From Tabrizicola flagellatus (GTDB taxonomy: Bacteria > Pseudomonadota > Alphaproteobacteria > Rhodobacterales > Rhodobacteraceae), in NCBI RefSeq assembly GCF_008271465.1, contig NZ_VMDU01000004.1, forward strand, positions 1 to 64,000: a stretch of DNA of 64,000 bases, in the 5' to 3' direction. The position numbers and the translations under genes are program-made. Position 1 is the stretch's first letter, and each line of letters opens with the position of its first letter. Positions 17,457-26,846 of this stretch are shown here, piece by piece. The notes beneath the pieces were generated by a model that saw nothing but the letters and a program-made list of their open reading frames with translations, did not search any database and was not told where the DNA came from.

Positions 17457-18035
17457 TCAGTCCGGAAGGCGTGCCCTCCGCAGCATCGCGAAGAGGGCGA
17501 CCAGGGCCGGACCGGGCACTTCCAGAAGCCAGTTCAGCTTGATCCCCGCAAGTCTGCTGCCCAGCGCGAGGTCCACATGGTGAAAGCTGGCCGCGCGCAC
17601 CACGATAAAGCCGCAGACGAACCCCAGCCCGACCAGCGCCAGCCAGACCCGCCCCAGGATGTCTCGCAGGGACAGTGCAAGCACCCCAAGCACCAACAGC
17701 CCGCCAACGGCTACCAGAAGGATGAAGCCTTCCTGCACCCGGCGCCGGGCCTCGTACCAGCCGGCCAGCTGGGAATGGCAGCGCGCGATCATCGTCAGAA
17801 GGCTTTGCAGGTCCAACTGCTTGTTCAGCGCCAGGGCCAGCATCAGCCCCGCCGCCAGGATCCAGAACCGCCGCTCGCGGCCGTCCAACCCCGTCGCCCC
17901 GGACAACTGAAGCGCCGCCAGGCCAGAGGCAACGGCCGCCAGCAGATAGACCGCGACCGTCAGCCAGCCCATCCAGTGATTGTCACCGAGGCCCGGGCTC
18001 CATTGCGTGAAGGCGCAGGTCAGCGTCGTGCGCAT
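17457..18035 (-). CDS. Polytopic membrane protein of unknown function
   Basis: A 192-residue protein with about five hydrophobic segments: MGWLTVAVYLLAAVASGLAAL, RFWILAAGLMLALAL, GFILLVAVGGLLVLGVLALSL, VWLALVGLGFVCGFIVV and ALVALFAML. Between helices 2 and 3 is a polar stretch (DLQSLLTMIARCHSQLAGWYEARRRVQ). I do not recognise the family. It starts 23 bp after the PIG-L-type deacetylase stop on the same strand and is therefore probably the last gene of a manC-deacetylase-membrane protein unit at the end of the exopolysaccharide locus. Confidence 0.6.
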   Translation of the reverse strand: MRTTLTCAFTQWSPGLGDNHWMGWLTVAVYLLAAVASGLAALQLSGATGLDGRERRFWILAAGLMLALALNKQLDLQSLLTMIARCHSQLAGWYEARRRVQEGFILLVAVGGLLVLGVLALSLRDILGRVWLALVGLGFVCGFIVVRAASFHHVDLALGSRLAGIKLNWLLEVPGPALVALFAMLRRARLPD

Positions 18036-18058
18036 CCGCCCGGTCCGATCCGCATCGC

Positions 18059-18892
18059 CTATCGCGCCCGACGCGCGTTCAGCCAGGACAACAGCTTGCG
18101 CGCCAGCTCGCGCCGCTTGGGCAGATGCTTGCGCCAGGCATCGCTGTCTGCCGGCAGCACAATCCGCTGCACATCGGCGGGCGTGGCCCGCTGCCCGTCC
18201 GGAAGCGCCTCTGCCACCCAGGGCAGGAAATGCTCGGACGCCGGCCACACATAGCTGTCCGACCAGGTCCAGGTCTGCGTCCGCTTGTAGATCCGGGCAA
18301 TCTCTTCCGCGAAACCCGCGTCGATCGGCATCGGCGGCGTCGGCTTGCCGAAGTACTTCAGGTTCCGCAGCATCAGCGCCTCGGACTTCGGCCCCACATA
18401 GGCCGGCACCCACAGCCGGAACCCCACCTCGGCCGCAAGGCTCGCCACCGCGCGGAAGACCAGCACATGTTCCTCGTGGCCGTATTCGCCCCAGGGTCCA
18501 TGCGCGATCACGTTCCGGAAGCCCGCCAGCCGCGGGCGCAGCACTTCGCGCAGCTTGCCGAACTGGGCGCGATACTGATCCGGGTTGAAATGGTCCAGGA
18601 TCCGCAGCGAGCGATGCGGATACAGCCCGTAGTCGGTCTCGCGCACCTCGGGCCAGGAGGCGCTGTCGAACACGCCCGTTTCCGGCATCGCCAGCCAGTC
18701 GAGTGTCGGCAACGGAAAGGCAGCCATCGCCTCGCGGCGCCCTTCGGTGATCGTCGCGGCACCCGGCCATTCGCCATAGACGAGGATGATCTTCCCGGCC
18801 GCCTTCAGCGCCGACGAGGCCCACAGGACCTCGTCGTCGGGATGGGCCATCACGATGGCCAGCCCGTCCAGAATGTCGTCCCCGTCCATCAT
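18059..18892 (-). CDS. PIG-L/LmbE-family deacetylase
   Basis: A 277-residue protein beginning with the zinc-binding motif AIVMAHPDDEVLWASSAL of the PIG-L (LmbE-like) N-acetylglucosamine deacetylase family. The second zinc ligand region is GPWGEYGHEEHVLVFRAV, around residue 135. Family members remove acetyl groups from GlcNAc-containing glycolipids, mycothiol precursors or antibiotic sugars. Here a nucleotide- or lipid-linked amino sugar of the polymer is a plausible substrate. Its ATG overlaps the manC stop (ATGA), so the two are translationally coupled. Confidence 0.8.
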   Translation of the reverse strand: MMDGDDILDGLAIVMAHPDDEVLWASSALKAAGKIILVYGEWPGAATITEGRREAMAAFPLPTLDWLAMPETGVFDSASWPEVRETDYGLYPHRSLRILDHFNPDQYRAQFGKLREVLRPRLAGFRNVIAHGPWGEYGHEEHVLVFRAVASLAAEVGFRLWVPAYVGPKSEALMLRNLKYFGKPTPPMPIDAGFAEEIARIYKRTQTWTWSDSYVWPASEHFLPWVAEALPDGQRATPADVQRIVLPADSDAWRKHLPKRRELARKLLSWLNARRAR

Positions 18893-20331
18893 CGCGCGGT
18901 CTTCTCGTCGCCACGGGCGTATATGTCCTCGTAGCGGATGATGTCGTCCTCACCCAGATACGCGCCGGTCTGCACCTCGATCAGCACCACCGGCACCTTG
19001 CCGGGATTGGCCAGCCGGTGGATCGCGCCCAGCGGCACATAGACCGACTGGTTTTCGGTCAGAAGCTTCACCTCCTCGCCCACCGTGACCTGCGCAGTGC
19101 CCGAGACGACGATCCAGTGCTCCGCCCGGTGGACATGGCTTTGCAGCGACAGCGCCGCGCCGGGCTTGACCACGATGCGCTTCACCTGGAAGCGGTCGGC
19201 GAGCGCCAGGGTCTCGAACCAGCCCCAGGGCCGGTGGTCGCGCGGGAAGACCTCGGCCTGCCGGACCGAGCGCGCCTTCAGCTGCGCCACCGCCGTCTTG
19301 ACGTCCTGTGCCCGCGCCCGGTCGGCCACCAGCACGGCATCGGGCATTGCGACCACGACCAGATCCTTCAGCCCGATGCCCACGACATGCTGTCCCTCGA
19401 CCTCGGACCGCAAGAGACTGCCCTCGCAATCCATCGCCGTGACCGGGCCCTGCGTCACCGCCCCGCCCGACGCGCCGGCATTCTCGCGCCAGACCGCGTT
19501 CCAGTCGCCCAGGTCCGACCAGGCGGCGCCAAGGGGCACGACCTCGATGTTGGCGGCGTGCTCCATCACCGCATAGTCGATAGAGATGTCACGCACCCCG
19601 GCCCAGGGGCCCTCTGCCAGGCGCAGGAAATCCAGATCGCTCCGCGCCCCGCGCACCGCCTCGGCCACCGGGGCCACCAGATCGGGGGCATGGGCCTCGA
19701 AGGCCGCGACCAGGGCCTTCGCCTGGATCAGGAAGATGCCCGCGTTCCAAAGATACCGGCCTTCGGCCAGCATGGCCTGCGCCTTGTCCAGCGGCGGCTT
19801 CTCGACAAAGCGTGCCACCCTTTGCGCCTGGCCATCGACTGGGGCCGTTGCCAGTTCGATCCAGCCATAGCCGGTCTCCGGCCGGTCGGGACGGATGCCG
19901 AAGGTCACGATCTGCCCCGCCTCGGCCCGCGGCACCCCGGCCGCGACGGCGGCGCGGAAGGCGTCCACGTCCGGGATGCTGTGGTCGGTCGGCATGACCA
20001 GCATCAGCGCCTCGGGGTGATCCGTCAGCAGATGCAGCGCCGCGGCCAGAATTGCAGGGCCGGTGTTCCGTGCCGCAGGTTCGATCAGGATCGCGGCGGG
20101 ACGGATGCCTTCCGCCGCCAGCTGCTCGGCCACAATGAAGCGGAAATCGGAATTGGTCAGGATCAGCGGCGCCGCCACGCCGTCCACTCCGCGCATCCGT
20201 GCCGCAGCCGCCTGGAACAGCGTGCCCTGCCCGGTCAGCGGCACGAACTGCTTGGGGAAACTCTTGCGCGACACGGGCCAGAGGCGGGTGCCCGACCCGC
20301 CGCACAGAAGAACCGGAAAGATCTCAGGCAT
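18889..20331 (-). CDS. manC: Mannose-1-phosphate guanylyltransferase / mannose-6-phosphate isomerase
   Basis: A 480-residue bifunctional ManC/AlgA-type enzyme. The nucleotidyltransferase signature FPVLLCGGSGTRLWPVSRKSFPKQF is at the N terminus. The C-terminal third is a cupin of the type II phosphomannose isomerase kind: RPWGWFETL, KPGAALSLQSHVHRAEHWIVVSG and VPLGAIHRLANPGKVPVVLIEVQ. Length and domain order match the family. It supplies GDP-mannose, implying that the polymer contains mannose or a GDP-mannose-derived sugar. The ATG after the short MEFVQV extension was chosen because it matches the family start. It is divergent from hisB across 268 bp. Confidence 0.9.
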   Translation of the reverse strand: MPEIFPVLLCGGSGTRLWPVSRKSFPKQFVPLTGQGTLFQAAAARMRGVDGVAAPLILTNSDFRFIVAEQLAAEGIRPAAILIEPAARNTGPAILAAALHLLTDHPEALMLVMPTDHSIPDVDAFRAAVAAGVPRAEAGQIVTFGIRPDRPETGYGWIELATAPVDGQAQRVARFVEKPPLDKAQAMLAEGRYLWNAGIFLIQAKALVAAFEAHAPDLVAPVAEAVRGARSDLDFLRLAEGPWAGVRDISIDYAVMEHAANIEVVPLGAAWSDLGDWNAVWRENAGASGGAVTQGPVTAMDCEGSLLRSEVEGQHVVGIGLKDLVVVAMPDAVLVADRARAQDVKTAVAQLKARSVRQAEVFPRDHRPWGWFETLALADRFQVKRIVVKPGAALSLQSHVHRAEHWIVVSGTAQVTVGEEVKLLTENQSVYVPLGAIHRLANPGKVPVVLIEVQTGAYLGEDDIIRYEDIYARGDEKTAR

Positions 20332-20599
20332 GACCTGAACAAACTCCAAACCAAGGTCCGGCCCCTGGTCGAGGCCGTCACGAATGTCTTGCTGCCAGTC
20401 TGGGCAATACTAAGCCCAGAATCGGGCAAAGGGGATACCAATCGCCACCGGAATACAACCTTTGATCCGACGCAACGGACGGATTGCGGAAGTGGCGCAT
20501 CTGTGCGGCCCTTCCGGGTCCGATCGCCCCGCGCGCCGAACCGCCTTCCCCTCGCCCGCCCCGCGCCCTATAACGCCCGCGTCGTCAGGAGAGCCGCCC

Positions 20600-21187
20600 A
20601 TGCGCGAAGCCACCGTCACCCGCACCACCGCCGAGACCGCGATCTCGGTCACCGTCAATCTGGACGGCACGGGCCGGCACGACTGCCAGACCGGCGTCGG
20701 CTTCTTCGACCACATGCTGGACCAGCTCGCGCGGCACAGTCTGATCGACGTGACCGTGCGGGCAAAGGGCGACCTGCATATCGACGATCACCATACGGTC
20801 GAGGACACGGGCATCGCGCTTGGCCAGGCGCTGGCGAAGGCCTTGGGCGACAAGCGCGGCATCCGCCGCTATGGCCATTTCCGGCTGGCGATGGACGATG
20901 CGCAGATCGCCTGCGCGCTGGACCTGTCCGCGCGGCCCTTTCTGATCTGGACCGTCGATTTCCCGACACCTAAGATCGGCACCTTCGACACGGAACTGGT
21001 GCGCGAATTCTTCCAGGCGCTCGCCACCCACGGCGGCATCACCCTGCATGTGGACAAGCTGCACGGGCTGAACAGCCACCACATCGCCGAAGCCGCCTTC
21101 AAGGCCGTCGCCCGCGCCCTGCGCCAGGCGGTGGAGCCCGACCCGCGGCTTGGCGACGCGCTTCCCTCGACCAAGGGCGCCCTGTAA
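20600..21187 (+). CDS. hisB: Imidazoleglycerol-phosphate dehydratase
   Basis: A 195-residue HisB of the monofunctional type, catalysing dehydration of imidazoleglycerol phosphate in histidine synthesis. Manganese-ligand motifs are present: [15 protein letters not shown] near residue 38, [16 protein letters not shown] near residue 65, [21 protein letters not shown], and the C-terminal STKGAL. AGGAG lies nine bases before the ATG. A TATAAC hexamer about 30 bp upstream may be its -10 element. It heads the plus-strand histidine gene group. Confidence 0.95.
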   Translation: MREATVTRTTAETAISVTVNLDGTGRHDCQTGVGFFDHMLDQLARHSLIDVTVRAKGDLHIDDHHTVEDTGIALGQALAKALGDKRGIRRYGHFRLAMDDAQIACALDLSARPFLIWTVDFPTPKIGTFDTELVREFFQALATHGGITLHVDKLHGLNSHHIAEAAFKAVARALRQAVEPDPRLGDALPSTKGAL

Positions 21188-21199
21188 CCTCCGGGCGCC

Positions 21200-21244
21200 G
21201 CAAATCTTTTCGAAAGGATTTGCAAGAGTCTCCGAAAACTCTTG
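21200..21244. other. Two tandem hairpins in the hisB-hisH spacer
   Basis: A nearly perfect 24-base palindrome (arms GCAAATC and GATTTGC, centre TTTCGAAA with one G-T pair) is followed without a gap by CAAGAGT - 8 bases - ACTCTTG. The two structures share one C. There is no T-run, so mRNA stabilisation or partial attenuation is more likely than full termination. Confidence 0.6.
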
Positions 21245-21268
21245 CCCGCACCTGAGAAGACCGAACGC

Positions 21269-21910
21269 ATGCCCCTGACCGTCCTTGTCGATTACGATTC
21301 CGGCAACCTGCACTCGGCCGAAAAGGCCTTCCAGCGCATGGCGGCCGAGACGGGCGGCGGCGATGTCCTCGTGACCTCCCGCCCCGAGGACGTGGCCCGC
21401 GCCGACCGGATCGTCCTGCCCGGCGACGGCGCCTTTCCGGCCTGCCGGGCGGCGCTCGGCAGCTATGGCGGGCTGTTCGAGGCCATCGAGGAGGCCGTGA
21501 TCCGCCGCGCCCGCCCCTTCCTCGGCATCTGCGTCGGCATGCAGATGCTGGCCTCGCGCGGGCACGAATACCGCCTGACCGAAGGCTTCGGCTGGATCCC
21601 CGGCGATGTCGTCAGGATCGAGCCCGCCGACCGGTCCCTCAAGGTGCCGCACATGGGCTGGAACGATCTGGTGGTGGAACGTCCGCACCCGGTGCTGGAC
21701 GGCATCGCCACGGGCGACCACGCCTATTTCGTCCACTCCTACCACTTCCGCGTCGCCGATCCGGCGCACCGGCTGGCCTTCTGCGACTATGGTGGCCCCA
21801 TCACCGCCATCGTCGGCCGCGACACCATCGTCGGCACCCAGTTCCACCCCGAGAAATCGCAGGGACCCGGCCTGCGCCTGATCGCCAACTTCCTGCGCTG
21901 GCGACCCTAG
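21269..21910 (+). CDS. hisH: Imidazole glycerol phosphate synthase, glutamine amidotransferase subunit
   Basis: A 213-residue class I glutamine amidotransferase that supplies ammonia to HisF. The start [21 protein letters not shown] is typical. The nucleophile Cys lies in [17 protein letters not shown], and the catalytic His/Glu lie in [15 protein letters not shown] near the C terminus. [10 protein letters not shown] and AYFVHSYHF are further family signatures. It is separated from its partner hisF by more than 3 kb, with three minus-strand genes and hisA between them. It converges with a DMT transporter gene, overlapping it by 4 bp. Confidence 0.95.
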   Translation: MPLTVLVDYDSGNLHSAEKAFQRMAAETGGGDVLVTSRPEDVARADRIVLPGDGAFPACRAALGSYGGLFEAIEEAVIRRARPFLGICVGMQMLASRGHEYRLTEGFGWIPGDVVRIEPADRSLKVPHMGWNDLVVERPHPVLDGIATGDHAYFVHSYHFRVADPAHRLAFCDYGGPITAIVGRDTIVGTQFHPEKSQGPGLRLIANFLRWRP

Positions 21911-22797
21911 GGGCCGACCGGCAGCCTGCGCCGCAGGACTCTCCCGTCGATCACTGCAAGACCCGCCAGGATCAGGGCAAGCCCCGCCAATTGCGCGGGC
22001 TCCAGCCGTTCGTCCAGCACCAGCCAGCCCAGAAAGCTCGCGCTGACCGGGATCAGGAAGGTCACCAGCGACAGGTTCGTCGCCCCGGCGCGGGCCAGCA
22101 GGCGGAAATAGATCAGATAGGCCAGCGCCGTGGACAACCCGGCCAGCGCGATCACCGCCAGCACCGGCCCTTTCCCCGGCCAGCCCAGCGTCCAGGGCGC
22201 ATCGGCTGCCAGCCAGAGCGGAAAGAGGAGCAGACTGCTCGCCACGACCTGCCCGAAGGCCGTCGCCAGCGGCGCAATACCCATGGCGCGGAACCGGCGC
22301 CCCCAGACTCCGGCGATGCCATAGGACAGTGCCGCCGCAAGGCAGGCCCCCATCGCGACCGCCTCCCCGCCAAGGCCCTCTCCGGCCAGCATGACGACGA
22401 CCCCGGCAAAGCCGAGCCCGATCCCCGCAGCCTTTGCCGCCGTGATCCGCTCGTCCCGCGTTGCCAGATGCGCCACCATCAGGGTGAAAAGCGGAGTCGT
22501 CGCATTCAGGACCGAGGCCAGCGCCCCGGTGATCTGCCCTTGCGCCGTCACCAGCAGCGTGAAGGGCAGCGCGTTGTTGAACAGCCCCATCACCAGAAGC
22601 GCCAGCCAGGCGCGCCGCGGCGGCAGTCCCACCCGGGTGACGGCCAGTACCAGACCCAGGATCAGCGCCGCCAGCGCCACCCGCACCCAGACGATGGTCA
22701 GCACCGGCAGCCCGGCCAGCGCGATCTCGGCGAACAGGAAGGATCCGCCCCAGAGCAGGGAAAGGATCGCAAGCAGCAGCCAGTCATTCCGGGTCAT
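21907..22797 (-). CDS. EamA/DMT-superfamily permease
   Basis: A 296-residue membrane protein with ten predicted helices arranged as two EamA repeats, typical of the drug/metabolite transporter superfamily. Helix 1 is [21 protein letters not shown]. The loop [20 protein letters not shown] and the C-terminal [24 protein letters not shown] are characteristic. GGAGG eight bases before the chosen ATG decides the start over a GTG three codons upstream. The substrate is unknown; it lies on the strand opposite to the histidine genes. Confidence 0.85.
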   Translation of the reverse strand: MTRNDWLLLAILSLLWGGSFLFAEIALAGLPVLTIVWVRVALAALILGLVLAVTRVGLPPRRAWLALLVMGLFNNALPFTLLVTAQGQITGALASVLNATTPLFTLMVAHLATRDERITAAKAAGIGLGFAGVVVMLAGEGLGGEAVAMGACLAAALSYGIAGVWGRRFRAMGIAPLATAFGQVVASSLLLFPLWLAADAPWTLGWPGKGPVLAVIALAGLSTALAYLIYFRLLARAGATNLSLVTFLIPVSASFLGWLVLDERLEPAQLAGLALILAGLAVIDGRVLRRRLPVGP

Positions 22798-22860
22798 CAC
22801 AGGCACCTCCGCCCCCCGGTCTAGCCAGGGCGCGGGGCCCGCACGACCCGGACCTTGCGC

Positions 22861-23250
22861 TTAGTTCACCCGCTTCCAGGTGCCACCGTCACGGCAGATG
22901 CCCAGCACGCAGCCGCGCACCGACAGGTTGTTGCCCTTCAGCGTCATCTCGCCGTTGTAGGTCTTGTCGCGGTCGGGCGACCAGATCTTGCCGTCATCAT
23001 ACAGCCCGTCGGGATAGGCCACCATGTCCCAGACGATGCGCTTGCCGATGTTGGGGCTGGCGATCTCCTTGCCGGTGCTGTCGAAGGCCTTGACCAGCGT
23101 GCCGCAGAAGGCCGGCCCGCAGGCCTTGATCTGCACATGGCCGTAATTGCCGTTGTCGTCCTTGCGGGTCTGCCAGGTGCCCTCGACCGGATCGGCCAGC
23201 GCCGCCCCGCCGATGACCGCCAGCGCGGCGGCAAATGCGAAAATCCTCAT
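22861..23250 (-). CDS. DUF2147-family periplasmic protein
   Basis: A 129-residue secreted protein. The signal peptide [19 protein letters not shown] is followed by [25 protein letters not shown], the usual DUF2147 opening, and ends with [30 protein letters not shown]. Four cysteines (in KACGPAFCG and GCVLGICRD) could form two disulfides. The family has a lipocalin-like fold and no firmly assigned biochemical role. It is transcribed away from hisA, sharing a 141-bp intergenic region. Confidence 0.85.
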   Translation of the reverse strand: MRIFAFAAALAVIGGAALADPVEGTWQTRKDDNGNYGHVQIKACGPAFCGTLVKAFDSTGKEIASPNIGKRIVWDMVAYPDGLYDDGKIWSPDRDKTYNGEMTLKGNNLSVRGCVLGICRDGGTWKRVN

Positions 23251-23391
23251 GGGTGTCCTCCTCACGAAATCCCTGCGGGCGAGATTGCCGCAGCCGCCGA
23301 ACCGATCAAGCGTGACGTGGGGTCGCTTTTGCTGCCTTTTCATTCGGCCCGCCCCGTGCCAAAGACCCGCCGACCAGCGATGGAGCCGCCC

Positions 23392-24111
23392 ATGATCCTC
23401 TACCCCGCCATCGACCTGAAGGACGGCCAATGCGTCCGCCTCCTGCGCGGAGAGATGGAGGCCGCCACCGTCTTCGGCGATGACCCCGCCGCCCAGGCGC
23501 TGAAGTTCGAGGCCGCCGGCTGCGAATGGCTGCACCTTGTGGACCTGAACGGCGCCTTCGCCGGCCGACCGGTGAACGCGGCTGCCGTCGAGGCGATCCT
23601 CGCCGCCGTCAGCGTGCCCTGCCAGCTTGGCGGCGGCATCCGCGACATGGCCACCATCGAGCTGTGGCTGGACAAGGGCCTCGCCCGCGTCATCCTCGGC
23701 ACCGTGGCCGTGGAAAACCCCGCGCTCGTGCGTGAGGCCGCCCGCGCCTTCCCCGGCCGGGTCGCCGTCGGTATCGACGCCCGCAAGGGCCGCGTCGCCA
23801 CCAAGGGCTGGGCGATCGAGACCGACGTCATGGCCACCGACCTTGCCCGCAGCTTCGAGGATGCGGGCGTGGCCGCGATCATCTACACCGACATCGACCG
23901 CGACGGCGCGATGCAGGGCCCGAACGTCGAGGCGACCGAGGCGCTCGCACGGGCGGTGTCGATCCCGGTCATCGCCAGCGGAGGCGTCAGCCGGATGCAG
24001 GACCTCATCGCGCTGCGCGACACCGGCGTGATCGCCGGCGCCATTTCGGGCCGCGCGCTCTATGACGGGGCGATCGACCTGGCCCAGGCGCTGCGCACAC
24101 TCGGAGGTTAG
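23392..24111 (+). CDS. hisA: ProFAR isomerase
   Basis: A 239-residue TIM-barrel enzyme converting ProFAR to PRFAR in histidine synthesis. It opens [20 protein letters not shown] (catalytic Asp in AIDLKDG). It contains [18 protein letters not shown] (phosphate-binding), IYTDIDRDG (second catalytic Asp) and [12 protein letters not shown]. The length is typical. The upstream reading frame is open for another 500 bp, but the family start is clear. Its last 4 bases overlap a convergent membrane-protein gene, which separates it from hisF. Confidence 0.95.
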   Translation: MILYPAIDLKDGQCVRLLRGEMEAATVFGDDPAAQALKFEAAGCEWLHLVDLNGAFAGRPVNAAAVEAILAAVSVPCQLGGGIRDMATIELWLDKGLARVILGTVAVENPALVREAARAFPGRVAVGIDARKGRVATKGWAIETDVMATDLARSFEDAGVAAIIYTDIDRDGAMQGPNVEATEALARAVSIPVIASGGVSRMQDLIALRDTGVIAGAISGRALYDGAIDLAQALRTLGG

Positions 24112-25106
24112 GCGGGGTGTTGCGGATGGTCGCCGTCTGCCTGACCATGCCGGTCGGCCGAAGCGGCCGCGCCGGCCGCGATGGCTTTCAACAACAGCCA
24201 TAGCCATAGCGCCAGCCCTGCCGGCCCGAGCGACAGGGCGGCGACGATGTTTGCGGCATGGCCTCCGGTGCCGCGCCAGAGGAAGGCCGCCGCAAGCGCC
24301 GTCAGCAGCGGGGCCAGCAGGAACACGGACTGTCGCGCCAGCCCGGCCTGCGGGAAGGCTGGCAGATTTCCGGCCCTGCCCAGCCGCCGCATGGCCCAGA
24401 GGGTCGCCCCCAGCATGAGCGGAAAGGCAAGCCGCTGCGGACGCGGATCCGCAATCCCCTGGATGATCCAGAGCACTGCGGCCAGCGCGGGAACCAGGGC
24501 GAGGACGACCGCCGGCGGGCGACGCAGGCTGCCCATCCGGCCCAGGATGACGAACCCGAGAACCGCCACGCCACCCGAGCCGATCTGGTAGACCAGGATC
24601 TCCCGCGTCGAGGGCAAGACCGGCCGCTCCATCGGCCAGTATCCCGCAAGGAGGCCTCCCGCAGCCCCCAGAGCCAGCAGTGCGAGCAGGTGCCTTGCCC
24701 ACCCCGTCTGCATCGCGCTCAGATGCAGCCCGCTCACGGCCAGACCGGTCACCAGCGCATGCCAGGCAAGTGGGGTCCAGACCAGCTGGAACGGGAAGGC
24801 ATCATACATCGTTGCCACGATGACCCCCTCGACCACGAAGCCCATCACCGCCCCGCCCAGAAACAGCGCCCGCCAACCGACAAGGCCGCTCCAGATCACC
24901 GCCGACAAGGCGCAAGCCCCAGCCAGAGCGTAGGCGACAACCGTGCTTGCCCAGGCGGCCAGGGTGATACCCTCGGGCGGATAGGCCCAGAACAGGGCCT
25001 CGGACCCGAGATAGCCGATGGCGCCGATTGCGATGGCTGCAAGGGCATATTGCCAGGTGCCGGACACGTCCACTCCTTGCGCTTGGAGTTCGCGCGAGTG
25101 TATCAC
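24108..25106 (-). CDS. Polytopic membrane protein of unknown function inside the his group
   Basis: About 332 residues with ten or so hydrophobic segments, beginning [27 protein letters not shown] and including [82 protein letters not shown] and [25 protein letters not shown]. The C terminus is polar. I cannot assign a family. It lies on the opposite strand between hisA and hisF, overlapping hisA by 4 bp and starting 33 bp before hisF. The start is uncertain: an in-frame codon before GTWQYAL is also possible. Confidence 0.65.
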   Translation of the reverse strand: MIHSRELQAQGVDVSGTWQYALAAIAIGAIGYLGSEALFWAYPPEGITLAAWASTVVAYALAGACALSAVIWSGLVGWRALFLGGAVMGFVVEGVIVATMYDAFPFQLVWTPLAWHALVTGLAVSGLHLSAMQTGWARHLLALLALGAAGGLLAGYWPMERPVLPSTREILVYQIGSGGVAVLGFVILGRMGSLRRPPAVVLALVPALAAVLWIIQGIADPRPQRLAFPLMLGATLWAMRRLGRAGNLPAFPQAGLARQSVFLLAPLLTALAAAFLWRGTGGHAANIVAALSLGPAGLALWLWLLLKAIAAGAAASADRHGQADGDHPQHPA

Positions 25107-25138
25107 GCCCGCACGTCCCGCACAGGCCGAAGGCGACC

Positions 25139-25900
25139 ATGCTCAAGACCCGCATCATCCCCTGCCTCGACGTGGCCGACGGTCGCGTGGTGAAGGGCGT
25201 GAACTTCGTCGATCTGGTCGATGCCGGCGACCCGGTCGAGGCCGCCAAGGCCTACGATGCCGCCGGGGCGGACGAGCTCTGCTTTCTCGACATCATGGCG
25301 ACCGAGGACAACCGGGCGACGATGTACGACCTCGTGACCCGGACGGCCGAACAGTGCTTCATGCCCCTCACGGTCGGCGGCGGCGTGCGGACGCCCGAGG
25401 ACGTGCGCAAGCTGCTCCTGGCCGGGGCCGACAAGGTCAGCTTCAACTCCGCTGCCGTGGCCCGCCCCGATGTAGTCGCCGAGGCCGCCGACCGCTTCGG
25501 CAGCCAGTGTATCGTCGTCGCCATCGACGCCAAGACGGTCACGCCGGGCCGGTGGGAAGTCTTCACCCACGGCGGCCGCCGCTCGACGGGTATCGACGCT
25601 GTCGAGTTCGCCCGCACCGTCGCCGCCAAGGGGGCGGGCGAGATCCTCCTGACCTCGATGGACCGCGACGGCACCCGGGCGGGCTTCAACATCACCCTGA
25701 CCCGCGCCATCGCCGATGCGGTGGACATTCCCGTCATCGCCAGCGGGGGCGTCGGCACGCTGGACCACCTCGTCGAGGGCATCACCGAGGGCCACGCCTC
25801 CGCCGTCCTCGCCGCCTCGATCTTCCATTTCGGCACCTTCACCATCGGCCAGGCCAAGGCCCACATGGCCGCCGCCGGCATCCCTGTCCGCCTTTCGTGA
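25139..25900 (+). CDS. hisF: Imidazole glycerol phosphate synthase, cyclase subunit
   Basis: A 253-residue TIM-barrel cyclase that, with HisH, converts PRFAR to imidazoleglycerol phosphate and AICAR. Clear motifs are [21 protein letters not shown] (catalytic Asp in CLDV), [35 protein letters not shown] (second catalytic Asp) and [16 protein letters not shown] was chosen on family length. It is 8 bp from hisE, so the two are one transcription unit. Confidence 0.95.
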   Translation: MLKTRIIPCLDVADGRVVKGVNFVDLVDAGDPVEAAKAYDAAGADELCFLDIMATEDNRATMYDLVTRTAEQCFMPLTVGGGVRTPEDVRKLLLAGADKVSFNSAAVARPDVVAEAADRFGSQCIVVAIDAKTVTPGRWEVFTHGGRRSTGIDAVEFARTVAAKGAGEILLTSMDRDGTRAGFNITLTRAIADAVDIPVIASGGVGTLDHLVEGITEGHASAVLAASIFHFGTFTIGQAKAHMAAAGIPVRLS

Positions 25901-25907
25901 GGCTCAG

Positions 25908-26213
25908 ATGACCCTCGAACGCCTCGCCTCCACCATCGCCGCCCGAAAGGGGGCCGACCCGGAAACTTCATGGACCGCAAAGCTTCTTGCCAAGGGACCC
26001 GAAAAATGTGCCGAGAAGTTCGGCGAGGAAGCGGTGGAAGCCATCATCGAGGCGGTGAAGGGTGACCGGGCGCGACTGACCTCCGAAGCCGCGGATGTCA
26101 TTTACCACCTGCTCGTCATGCTCGCCGCCCGCGATGTGACGCTGCAAGACGTTGTGAAAGAGCTGGAGCGCCGCGAGGGCACCTCGGGCATCGCCGAGAA
26201 GGCCGGGCGCTGA
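25908..26213 (+). CDS. hisE: Phosphoribosyl-ATP pyrophosphatase
   Basis: A 101-residue all-alpha NTP pyrophosphohydrolase that hydrolyses PR-ATP to PR-AMP. The metal-binding signature is [17 protein letters not shown] followed by [16 protein letters not shown] (E-x-x-E/D plus E-x-x-D). It begins [27 protein letters not shown], normal for the family. It is a stand-alone HisE, not fused to HisI, as usual for alphaproteobacteria. It ends the histidine gene group. Confidence 0.95.
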   Translation: MTLERLASTIAARKGADPETSWTAKLLAKGPEKCAEKFGEEAVEAIIEAVKGDRARLTSEAADVIYHLLVMLAARDVTLQDVVKELERREGTSGIAEKAGR

Positions 26214-26261
26214 TCCGCAGGCGAGCAGCAAAGCCCGACCGATGACCAGCGGACCGGGCTG

Positions 26262-26678
26262 TCAAATCCCGAGGTGCGGAATCTCGATGGCCGGGCAGCG
26301 GTTCATCACCACCCGCAGGCCGGCATTGCGGGCGCGCGAGGCCGCGGCCTCGTCGACCACTCCGATCTGCATCCAGACCACCTTGGCGCCGATGCGCACC
26401 GCCTCGTCCGCCACCGCACCGGCTTCCTCGCTGCGGCGGAAGATGTCGACCATGTCGATGGGCGCGACCGCGGCCGCCTCGGCCAGCGTGGCCACCACCG
26501 TTTCGCCCAGTGCCTGCTGCCCCGCCTGTCCGGGGTTCACCGGGATCACGCGATAGCCCTTGTGTTTCAGGAACTCGGCCACCCGGTGACTGGGGCGGTC
26601 GGGCTTGGGCGACCAGCCCACCAGGGCGATGGTCTTGACCGAAGTCAGGATGTCACGAATGTCGGCATCGCTGGGCAT
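26262..26678 (-). CDS. CoA-binding domain protein (YccU-like)
   Basis: A 138-residue single Rossmann-fold protein. It contains KTIALVGWSPKPDRPSHRVAEFLKHKGYRVIPVNPG near the N terminus, then VDIFRRSEEAGAVADEAVRIGAKVVWMQIGV and NRCPAIEIP at the C terminus. This matches the stand-alone CoA-binding (succinyl-CoA synthetase alpha-like) family exemplified by YccU; the physiological role is not established. A terminator lies just upstream of its ribosome-binding site (CCGGAGG). Confidence 0.85.
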   Translation of the reverse strand: MPSDADIRDILTSVKTIALVGWSPKPDRPSHRVAEFLKHKGYRVIPVNPGQAGQQALGETVVATLAEAAAVAPIDMVDIFRRSEEAGAVADEAVRIGAKVVWMQIGVVDEAAASRARNAGLRVVMNRCPAIEIPHLGI

Positions 26679-26693
26679 GGCACCTCCGGCAGG

Positions 26694-26723
26694 AAAAAGG
26701 CGCCCGAGGGAACCTCAGGCGCC
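26694..26723 (-). terminator. Rho-independent terminator on the minus strand
   Basis: Read on the minus strand, GGCGCCTGAGG and CCTCGGGCGCC form an 11-bp stem (one G-T pair) with a TTC loop, followed by TTTTT. It is about 120 bp downstream of the rlmB stop and immediately precedes the ribosome-binding site of the CoA-binding protein gene. It probably ends rlmB transcription, or that of a short RNA starting in the gap. Confidence 0.75.
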
Positions 26724-26846
26724 AAGTCGCGGAACGAGGGACAGTGAAGAGAAGTACGGGGTTCCGGTCCCGTGCCTCTTCAATGTCATTTAGAAAGCTG
26801 AATGCGACCTTGAAGACCTGTCGCAAAGACGTGAACGGGGAAGACG

